Assembly: GCA_013813135.1 (NCBI GenBank) | Contig: JACCSF010000335.1 | Span: 1-19,216, forward strand | DNA length: 19,216 nt | Direction of reading: 5' to 3' | Origin: Thermoleophilaceae bacterium | Lineage (GTDB): Bacteria > Actinomycetota > Thermoleophilia > Solirubrobacterales > Thermoleophilaceae | Shown here: positions 13,286 to 19,216 of the stretch, piece by piece | Layout of the letters: every line of letters begins with the position of its first letter | Numbering within the stretch: position 1 is the stretch's first letter | Program-made: the position numbers and the translations under genes | The notes under the pieces: generated by a model | The model's input: only the letters and a program-made list of their open reading frames with translations | Databases searched by the model: none | What the model was told of the DNA's origin: nothing

Positions 13286-15340
13286 ATGGGGAGAGGACTC
13301 GCGGCCGTCGCGCTGCTCGCTGCACTGATCATTCCGACCGCCGCGCACGCGCAGGGCGGGAAGCCCTCGGGGCGCTGCGATTTCACCGATCCGGCCGTCT
13401 GCCTGTACCCGTGGCCGAACGATCTCTTCACGAAGCGCGACAACGGCACGCCCACGGGCCGGCGCCTCAACATCAAGCGCGCCTCGATGCCGCGCAACAA
13501 GGACGGCGTGGCGATCGACCCCAGCGACATGAACCGCGCCGACGGCTTCAGCCCGGGCTCGGCGCTGCTCACGAAGGTGCCGGGCCTCGACACGCCAGAG
13601 GCCTTCGCCGCGAGCAAGCTGCCGCCGCTCACCGACCTGAGCCGGGGCCTTGCCGCGAACTCCCCGATCGTGGTGATCAACGCGCGGACCGGCAAGCGCC
13701 ACCCGATCTGGGCGGAGCTCGACTCGACCGCGACCAGCGCGGCGAGCCGCATCCTGATCGTGCGACCGGCGGTGAACTTCAAGGAGGGCGAGCGCTACAT
13801 CGTGGCGCTGCGCAACCTCAAGACGGCAGCGGGCAAGGCAATCGAGCCGAGCGTCGGCTTCCGCAGGTACCGCGACGCCACCAAGACGCGCAAGCGCGCG
13901 ATCGAGCGGCGGCGCGCGCACTTCGAGAGCCTCTTCCACAAGCTGCGCAAGGCAGGCGTGCGGCGCGACGGCCTCTACCTCGCCTGGGACTTCACGGTCG
14001 CGAGCAGGCAGAGCCTGGCCGGGCGCGTGCTCAGCATTCGCGACCGGGCCTTCGCCGCGCTGGGCGACACAAAGCTGAGCGACCTCAAGGTCCAGGGCAA
14101 GTCCCCGTCGTTCACGATCGACTCATCGATCGACCTGAGCACGGCCGACGACGACCGGATCGCGCGGCAGGTCGAGGGCACGCTGACGGTGCCGTGCTTC
14201 CTCAACAAGGGCTGTGTCCCTGGCGGCAAGTTCACCTTCGACCGCCGCGGCCGCCCGGAGCAGCACGGGACCACGACCGCCAAGTTCACCTGCCGCATCC
14301 CGCGCTCCGCGCTCGACCCGGCGGCGCCCCCGAAGGCGCGGCCCTCGCTCTACGGGCACGGCCTGCTGGGGAGCCGCACCGAGGTCAACGCGGGCAACGT
14401 GCGGTCGATGGCCAACGAGCACAACTTCCTCTTCTGCGCCACAGAGTGGGCCGGCTTCTCGAACGAGGACCTGGGGCAGATCGTGGCGACGATCGGCGAC
14501 TTCTCTTCGTTCAACACCATCGCGGACCGGATGCAGCAGGGCTTCCTCAACCAGCTGCTGCTCGGACGGGCGCTGATCCACCCGCAGGGGCTCTCGTCGA
14601 ACCCGGCGTTCCAGAAGAACGGCCAGAGCGTGATCGACACCTCGCGGCTCTACTTCGACGGCAACAGTCAGGGCGCGATCATGGGCGGCGCGCTGACCTC
14701 AGTCGCGCCCGACTTCCAGCGGGCGGTCCTAGGGGTGGCCGGGATGAACTACTCGACCCTGCTGCAGCGCAGCGTCGACTTCGACACCTACTCGCAGCTG
14801 ATCTACCCCGCCTACCCGAAGGAGATCGACCGTCAGCTGCTGTTCGGCTCGATCCAGCTGCTCTGGGACCGCGGCGAGGCCGACGGCTACGCGCAGCACA
14901 TGACGAGCGACCCACTGCCGAACACCCCCAAGCACCAGGTGCTGCTGCACGTGGCCTTCGGCGACCACCAGGTCTCGGACACCACAGCCGAGGTCGAGGC
15001 CCGCACGATCGGGGCGTTCGGCTGGCGGCCGATCCTCGACTCCGGTCGATCCCCGTGGCCGCGCTTCCAGCTCATCCCCAACCCGCCGGGCCCGTCCTTC
15101 CGCGGCTCGGCGATCGTGATGTGGGACACCGGGCCGGCGCGGATGGAGGGCGCGGAGGAGGTCGGCACCAACGCGCCCCCGGCGGCGAGCCTGCCCAACC
15201 GCGTGGGCGACGACCCGCACGACAACGTGCGCGCGATGCCGGCCGCCCGGGTGCAGAAGGCGACCTTCCTGATCAACGGGCTGGTCGTGGACGTCTGCGG
15301 CGGGCGGCCCTGCTACGCGGGCACCTGGACCGGTCCCTAG
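13286..15340 (+). CDS. Secreted lipase/esterase-like alpha/beta hydrolase (684 aa)
   Basis: It has a signal peptide with cleavage likely after AHA (residue 22). The mature N-terminal part has LYPWPNDLFT, then AIDPSDMNRADGFSPGSALLT. This resembles the N-terminal domain of large bacterial extracellular lipases such as VolA, from memory and not checked. The later half carries an alpha/beta-hydrolase pattern: YGHGLLGS (oxyanion region, around His358), the nucleophile elbow GNSQG with Ser461, then GDHQVS near 559-564 and DDPHDN with His645 as possible acid/base residues. Eight cysteines in the mature protein, in apparent pairs (CDFTDPAVC, CFLNKGC, CGGRPC and two single ones), fit disulfides outside the cell. 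The ATG has a leaderless-type -10. Substrate unknown: a lipid or polymer ester is likely. The middle region (about 230-330) shows no recognisable domain. Confidence 0.65.
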   Translation: MGRGLAAVALLAALIIPTAAHAQGGKPSGRCDFTDPAVCLYPWPNDLFTKRDNGTPTGRRLNIKRASMPRNKDGVAIDPSDMNRADGFSPGSALLTKVPGLDTPEAFAASKLPPLTDLSRGLAANSPIVVINARTGKRHPIWAELDSTATSAASRILIVRPAVNFKEGERYIVALRNLKTAAGKAIEPSVGFRRYRDATKTRKRAIERRRAHFESLFHKLRKAGVRRDGLYLAWDFTVASRQSLAGRVLSIRDRAFAALGDTKLSDLKVQGKSPSFTIDSSIDLSTADDDRIARQVEGTLTVPCFLNKGCVPGGKFTFDRRGRPEQHGTTTAKFTCRIPRSALDPAAPPKARPSLYGHGLLGSRTEVNAGNVRSMANEHNFLFCATEWAGFSNEDLGQIVATIGDFSSFNTIADRMQQGFLNQLLLGRALIHPQGLSSNPAFQKNGQSVIDTSRLYFDGNSQGAIMGGALTSVAPDFQRAVLGVAGMNYSTLLQRSVDFDTYSQLIYPAYPKEIDRQLLFGSIQLLWDRGEADGYAQHMTSDPLPNTPKHQVLLHVAFGDHQVSDTTAEVEARTIGAFGWRPILDSGRSPWPRFQLIPNPPGPSFRGSAIVMWDTGPARMEGAEEVGTNAPPAASLPNRVGDDPHDNVRAMPAARVQKATFLINGLVVDVCGGRPCYAGTWTGP

Positions 15341-15359
15341 AGGCACCTCGGCGCATAGC

Positions 15360-15365
15360 TACGCT
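15360..15365 (+). promoter_or_regulatory. Candidate -10 box TACGCT for the spermidine-synthase-like gene
   Basis: TACGCT, 9 nt before the ATG at 15375, in the 34-bp gap after the secreted hydrolase. No SD. Confidence 0.45.
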
Positions 15366-15374
15366 GCGGCCCTG

Positions 15375-16904
15375 ATGCCGCCGCTGCCCGTGCTCGTGTT
15401 CGTGGTCGGAACGGGCTCGCTGGGTGCCGAGATCGCGGCTGTGCGCCTGCTCGCTCCGTACTTTGGCGCCTCGACGATCGTGTGGGCCAACACGATCGGG
15501 GTCGTGCTGGTGTCGCTCTCGATCGGATACTGGCTCGGCGGGCGCCTGGCCGACCGCCAGCCGCACATGCGCGGGCTTTGCCTGCTGGCGCTGACGGCGG
15601 CGGGCCTGCTCGCGCTCGTCCCGTTCGCCGCGGATCCGCTGCTCGACGTGGCCGTGGACGCGCTGGACGAGATCTCGGCCGGGGCCTTCGTCGGCTCGCT
15701 GCTCGCGGTGCTGGCGCTGGTGGCCGTCCCGGTGCTGCTGCTGGGCGCCGTCTCGCCTTACGCGATCCGCCTCGCAGTGTCGACGGTCGAGGAGGCCGGC
15801 ACCGTGGCGGGCCGGCTCTACGCGCTCTCGACGGCGGGCTCGCTCGTCGGCACGCTCTTGTCGGCGCTGCTGCTGATCCCCCTGGTGGGCACGCGCCGCA
15901 CGTTCCTGATCTTCGCGCTGGCGATCGCGATCGTGGCCGTTTGGGGGCTGAGGCCGGTGCGCCGCTACGCGCTTGCGCCGGCGGCGATCGCCGCGCTGAT
16001 CGCCCTGCCGGTCGGCACGCTCAAGGCCGAGGCCGACAACGGGCGCGTGATCCACGAGGCCGAAACCGAGTACCAGTACGCGCGGGTGGTCGAGAAGGAC
16101 GACGGTGGCCGGGCGCTCGAGCTGAACGAGGGCCAGGCGCAGCACTCGGTCTGCGAGGCGGAGTGCGACGCCGGTCCGGCCGGGCCGCGCGATCCCACCT
16201 CGGTGCTCACCGGCGACGTCTGGGACGGGCACCTGGTCGACGGGTTCCTCGCCCTCGACGAGCCGCCGCGGCGGGTGGCCATCCTCGGCAACGCCGCCGG
16301 AACCACCTCGCGCGCGTATGAGGAGTTCTTCCCCGACACGCGCGTCGACGGCGTGGAGATCGACTCCGAGCTGTCCGATATCGGGCGCCGCTACTTCGAC
16401 ATGAACAACCCGCGGCTGCACCTCTACCACGAGGACGCGCGCCCGTTCCTGCGCCGCATCGACACCGACTACGACGCGATCTCGGTCGACGCCTACCGCC
16501 AGCCGTACATCCCCTTCTACCTGACCACCGTCGAGTTCTTCGAGACGGTGCGCGACCGGCTGAACGAGGGCGGCGTGATGATCGTGAACGCCGGGCACCC
16601 CGAGGGCCAGGACGATCTCGAGAAGGTGCTGACGGCCACGATCGCGGAGGTCTTCCCGCACGTGCTGCGCGACCCGATCGAGCCGACCAACACGCTGATC
16701 GTCGCCAGCGCCGCGCCGCTCTCCGTCGACCGCCTGCGCGGCGCGTTCGACCGGCTGCCGCCGGCGCTGCGCGCGACCGCGGTGGGCGCGGCGCAGAGGA
16801 TCGGGCCGCCGCTGCGCGGGGGCGACGTCTACACCGACGACAAGGCGCCGGTCGAGTGGCTGATCGACAAGTCGATCGTCGACTACGCGGCCGGTGAGGA
16901 CTGA
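15375..16904 (+). CDS. Membrane-fused spermidine-synthase-like protein (509 aa)
   Basis: The N-terminal 215 residues are hydrophobic, with about six to seven membrane segments (near 4-25, 33-55, 66-86, 105-135, 148-172, 175-190 and 197-214). The rest is a cytoplasmic Rossmann-like domain of the spermidine synthase type: VAILGNAAGTTSRA (301-314), VEID (327-330), HEDARPFLR (352-360), YDAISVDAY (366-374) followed by RQPYIPFYLTT. The glycine-rich motif differs from the LGGGDG of true aminopropyltransferases, and the DxxDP motif is replaced by DAYRQP. That pattern is common in fused bacterial homologues. An aminopropyl transfer is therefore doubtful, and a methyltransferase-like or other role is open. 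The gene follows the secreted hydrolase by 34 bp. Confidence 0.85.
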   Translation: MPPLPVLVFVVGTGSLGAEIAAVRLLAPYFGASTIVWANTIGVVLVSLSIGYWLGGRLADRQPHMRGLCLLALTAAGLLALVPFAADPLLDVAVDALDEISAGAFVGSLLAVLALVAVPVLLLGAVSPYAIRLAVSTVEEAGTVAGRLYALSTAGSLVGTLLSALLLIPLVGTRRTFLIFALAIAIVAVWGLRPVRRYALAPAAIAALIALPVGTLKAEADNGRVIHEAETEYQYARVVEKDDGGRALELNEGQAQHSVCEAECDAGPAGPRDPTSVLTGDVWDGHLVDGFLALDEPPRRVAILGNAAGTTSRAYEEFFPDTRVDGVEIDSELSDIGRRYFDMNNPRLHLYHEDARPFLRRIDTDYDAISVDAYRQPYIPFYLTTVEFFETVRDRLNEGGVMIVNAGHPEGQDDLEKVLTATIAEVFPHVLRDPIEPTNTLIVASAAPLSVDRLRGAFDRLPPALRATAVGAAQRIGPPLRGGDVYTDDKAPVEWLIDKSIVDYAAGED

Positions 16905-16909
16905 GCGGG

Positions 16910-16915
16910 TAGCCT
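16910..16915 (+). promoter_or_regulatory. Candidate -10 box TAGCCT for the acyl-CoA synthetase
   Basis: TAGCCT starts 5 bases after the previous stop codon and ends 23 nt before the ATG at 16939. The distance leaves room for a short leader with a Shine-Dalgarno site, unlike most genes here. Confidence 0.4.
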
Positions 16916-16925
16916 CCTCCCCGAG

Positions 16926-16934
16926 AGGAAGGAG
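16926..16934 (+). promoter_or_regulatory. Ribosome binding site AGGAAGGAG
   Basis: A strong SD, 4 nt before the ATG at 16939. It decides the start in favour of MSLRKYE over the in-frame extension that would overlap the upstream gene. Confidence 0.8.
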
Positions 16935-16938
16935 TGAC

Positions 16939-18579
16939 ATGAGCCTGCGCAAGTACGAGCTCGGCACCTATGAGGAGATGACCGCCGCGCATCGCTGGGA
17001 GGTGCCGGAGCGCTACAACATCGCCCGCGACGTGTGCGACAAGCACGACCGCGGGCGGCTGGCGATGGTCTGGGAGGACTGGCGGGGCGAAGAGCGCCGC
17101 GTGAGCTTCGGCGAGCTGCAGGACCTCTCCAACCGCTTCGCCAACGTGCTCGAGGCGATCGGCGTGGAGCGCGGCGACCGGGTCGCGACGCTGTTGCCGT
17201 CGCTGCCGGAGACCGCTGCGGTATTCCTCGGCACGTACAAGCGCGGGGCGATCCTGCTGTCCCTCTCGGTGCTGTACGGCGACGACGGCATCGAGCACCG
17301 GCTGCGCGACTCGCAGGCGAAGGCGGTGGTCACGAACTCGGCGAACCGCCACCGCATCCCGGAGGGGATGGTCGAGAAGGTGCTCGTGATGGGAGGCCCC
17401 GGCGAGGCCGGCGACGTCGACTTCGACGAGACGATGGCGCGCGCCGCCGATCGCTACGACTTGGCCGAGACCGCCGCGGACGATCCCGCGCAGCTCTACT
17501 ACTCCTCCGGCACCACGGGGAAGGCGAAGGGCATCCTCCACGCACACCGCTACCTGCTCGCGCACGAGGAGTTCGAGTTCTGCCACGACGTGCGCGACGG
17601 CGAGCTCTTCCACGGCTCGGGCGAGTGGGCGTGGGCCGCCGGCATCTGCCCCCTGCTCGGACCTTGGCGCTACGGAGCCGTCGCGCTGGTCCAGGCGCGC
17701 AAGGGCGGCTACGACCCCGACGAGCACCTCCGCTTCCTCTCCAAGCACGGCGTGCAGAACCTGTTCACCACACCGACGGCGCTGCGGGCGATGACCGGCG
17801 TGTCGGACGCGGGCGCCCAGCACCCGCTTTCGGAGCTGCGCGTTACCTGCTCGGCGGGCGAGCCGCTCAACCCCGAGGTGATCCGCTGGTTTCGCGACCA
17901 GTACGGGATCACGGTGCTCGACTACTACGGGCTCACGGAGAGCTACCCGCTGTGCGGCAACTTCCCGACGGTCGAGGTGCGCGAGGGCTCGATGGGACGG
18001 CCGATGCCCGGATGGGAGGTGTCGATCCTCGACGAGGACGAGCAGCCACTCGGCGTCGGGGAGCGCGGCGAGATCTGTCTGCGCGCCCGCTCGAATCCGC
18101 ACTACCCGCTCGGCTACTGGAACCGCCCCGAGGAGGACACCCGCGAGGTGTTCGGCGGAGACTGGTTCCATACCAAGGACGCCGCCGAGATCGATGAGGA
18201 CGGATACGTCTGGTACGCCGGCCGCGCGGACGACGTGATCATCTCGGCCGGCTACCGGATCGGGCCGTTCGAGGTCGAGTCGGCGTGCGTGGAGCACCCG
18301 GCGGTGAAGGAGGCGGCCGCGGTCGCGTCACCGGACGCGCGCCGCGGGGACATCGTGAAGGCGTTCATCGTGCTGGCGGGCGGGCACTCAGCCTCGGACG
18401 ACCTGGCCGCCGAGATCAAGGCGCAGGTGCGCGAGCGCCACTCGGCCTACGCCTATCCCCGCGAAATCGAGTTCGTGGAGGACCTGCCGAAGACGCTCAC
18501 GGGCAAGATCCGCCGGGTGGAGCTGCGCGAGCAGGAGCGGGAGCGGAAGGCTACCTCGGGTTCTGGCCCGGCGTCCTAG
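16939..18579 (+). CDS. AMP-dependent acyl-CoA synthetase, medium-chain type (546 aa)
   Basis: Activates a carboxylic acid with ATP and CoA. The ANL-superfamily motifs are in order: YYSSGTTGKAKG (187-198) for ATP, TTPTALRAM (277-285), the YGLTES acid-binding segment (330-335), GRADD (428-432) at the hinge, and Lys523 in TLTGKIRR as the adenylation lysine. The N-terminal YNIARDVCDKH is typical of the MACS/butyryl-CoA synthetase branch. The likely substrate is a short- or medium-chain acid, not pinned down. The ATG is set by the SD. It is convergent with a broken monocarboxylate-type symporter, and uptake plus activation of organic acids would have been a natural pair. Confidence 0.93.
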   Translation: MSLRKYELGTYEEMTAAHRWEVPERYNIARDVCDKHDRGRLAMVWEDWRGEERRVSFGELQDLSNRFANVLEAIGVERGDRVATLLPSLPETAAVFLGTYKRGAILLSLSVLYGDDGIEHRLRDSQAKAVVTNSANRHRIPEGMVEKVLVMGGPGEAGDVDFDETMARAADRYDLAETAADDPAQLYYSSGTTGKAKGILHAHRYLLAHEEFEFCHDVRDGELFHGSGEWAWAAGICPLLGPWRYGAVALVQARKGGYDPDEHLRFLSKHGVQNLFTTPTALRAMTGVSDAGAQHPLSELRVTCSAGEPLNPEVIRWFRDQYGITVLDYYGLTESYPLCGNFPTVEVREGSMGRPMPGWEVSILDEDEQPLGVGERGEICLRARSNPHYPLGYWNRPEEDTREVFGGDWFHTKDAAEIDEDGYVWYAGRADDVIISAGYRIGPFEVESACVEHPAVKEAAAVASPDARRGDIVKAFIVLAGGHSASDDLAAEIKAQVRERHSAYAYPREIEFVEDLPKTLTGKIRRVELREQERERKATSGSGPAS

Positions 18580-18590
18580 GGCCCGGCGTC
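18565..18590. repeat. 11-bp direct repeat across the stop codon
   Basis: GGCCCGGCGTC at 18565-18575 recurs at 18580-18590, period 15, with the TAG stop of the acyl-CoA synthetase gene between the copies. It may be a duplication in the low-constraint tail of the gene, where the protein ends in Ser, Gly, Pro and Ala. Confidence 0.6.
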
Positions 18591-18613
18591 AGTGGCCGCG
18601 GGTCGTGTCCCCG

Positions 18614-19216
18614 CTACGTCGTCGCGGGCTCTTCTTGCCCGGGCGTCCCCGGCAAAGGCGGGAGGTTCGGATCGCCTGCCTCAGCCTCGTAGTCCTCGGA
18701 GCGGGTGCTGAAGGTCGATCGAGAACTGCGGATCGAGCGCGAGGACGACGAGCAGCGCCCCGGCCTTGACACCGATCGAGGTGATCCGAGCCACACGTGC
18801 CTCCTGCTGCGGCGTTGGCGCGGGTCGTCGCCGATCGGCGCGACCCCCGCGGCGATCGCCATGTAACCGAGCAGCGCGAGCAGGCCGAGAACGAAGGTGT
18901 ACGCCGGCAGCGCCGCCATGTTCCGCTTGATGACGTCACGGCTCCGGGCGGCGAGCAGCCCGGTGACCAAGTGCGGGTAGAGGAACAGCGCCAATACGGA
19001 GCCGAACGCGAGCGTGGAGTAGCCGATGACCAAGGGATCGGCGAGCAGCACGCCGTCCGTTGGGCTCTCCGATGCCGTGAACTTCGCGTCGGCCGCGGCG
19101 AAGATCTCGCCCCAGCCGCCCAGCTTGATCGGGATGTAGATGATCGCGGCGAGCACGACGACGTAGATGAGGGTGTCTTTGACAAAGGCGATGAGCGCCG
19201 GCGCACGTAGCCCGGA
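18614..19216 (-). pseudogene. Sodium:solute symporter (monocarboxylate type), broken by two internal deletions, 5' end outside window
   Basis: From the right edge the - strand reads SGLRAPALIAFVKDTLIY, then IPIKLGGWGEIF and LFLYPHLVTGLLAARS, and LLGYMAIAAGV. This is the middle of an SSS-family transporter (acetate/pyruvate MctP-like). At about 18812-18822 the frame changes. The next readable family segment, QQEARVARITSIGVKAG, then ALLVVLALDPQFSIDLQ, is in another frame and lies some 60 residues further on in intact relatives. At about 18705-18710 the frame changes back to SEDYEAEAGDPNLPPLP, which looks like the usual acidic C-terminal tail, with the last membrane helices missing. The order of parts is kept but at least two stretches are gone, so the reading frame yields a truncated, non-functional tail. 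An assembly error is the alternative. Confidence 0.8.

Noticed and set aside
13245..13325. Upstream extension of bioA to 13325
   Set aside because: It adds a basic stretch absent from the family and overlaps the divergent gene. GTG at 13244 gives the usual length and has a -10 box.
13411..15375. 654-codon + strand frame inside the secreted hydrolase gene
   Set aside because: A frame-shifted shadow with Arg/Gln/Ala-rich translation. The 13286 frame has signal peptide, GNSQG and cysteine pairs.
15273..16967. 564-codon - strand frame opposite the spermidine-synthase-like gene
   Set aside because: Arg/Gln/Asp-rich, no motifs, and antisense to a gene with clear membrane helices and Rossmann motifs.
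16207..18297. 696-codon open frame on the - strand opposite the acyl-CoA synthetase
   Set aside because: No domain, a biased Arg/Val/Ala composition ending in Arg-Ser runs, and it lies antisense to a gene with complete ANL motifs.
1..19216. CRISPR array, phage genes, toxin-antitoxin or other defence system
   Set aside because: No regularly spaced repeats beyond the two-copy elements noted, and no recognisable cas, integrase, nuclease or toxin gene.

Overview
The window looks like chromosomal DNA from a very G+C-rich actinobacterium. The class Thermoleophilia (Solirubrobacterales-like) is my best guess. It is an inference from codon use (nearly all third positions G or C), the secreted Ig-like and lipoprotein genes, the tRNA gene without an encoded CCA, and many start codons placed just downstream of a TANNNT -10 box. 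No marker gene in the window fixes the taxonomy.

Layout. Positions 1-720 hold a strongly structured leader, a small secreted cysteine-containing protein and a textbook terminator. Positions 720-1454 hold no convincing gene, but do contain a repeat pair resembling an IS21-type transposon end. A tRNA-Pro(CGG) lies at 1455-1528 (-). Next comes a secreted pair (1568-3477, +): a glucose/sorbosone-dehydrogenase-like lipoprotein and an Ig-like exported protein. Two divergent operons start from a 28-bp gap at 6603-6630. Leftward run a Zn alcohol dehydrogenase, an MhpD/FAH-fold enzyme and an NAD aldehyde dehydrogenase. Rightward run a TesB-like thioesterase, an SDR, an SCP2 protein and an iron alcohol dehydrogenase. 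Then come an extended-SDR epimerase and a NUDIX hydrolase (both -), a 59-residue rubredoxin (+), BioA (-), a secreted lipase-like hydrolase (+), a membrane-fused spermidine-synthase-like protein (+) and a medium-chain acyl-CoA synthetase (+). The right edge (-) carries a sodium:solute symporter broken by two internal deletions.

How the genes fit together. The central block reads as oxidation of alcohols and aldehydes to acids plus acyl/lipid handling (two alcohol dehydrogenase types, ALDH, SDR, thioesterase, SCP2). An acyl-CoA synthetase sits beside a monocarboxylate-type symporter that is now defective. Rubredoxin supplies an electron carrier, but its partner is not in the window. Substrates cannot be named from sequence alone.

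The points most worth a second look are the riboswitch-like leader of the small secreted protein, the doubly deleted symporter, the recurrent leaderless promoter architecture including two gaps where palindromes join opposing -10 boxes, and the 684-residue secreted hydrolase. I did not find a clear defence system, CRISPR array, biosynthetic cluster or intact mobile element.
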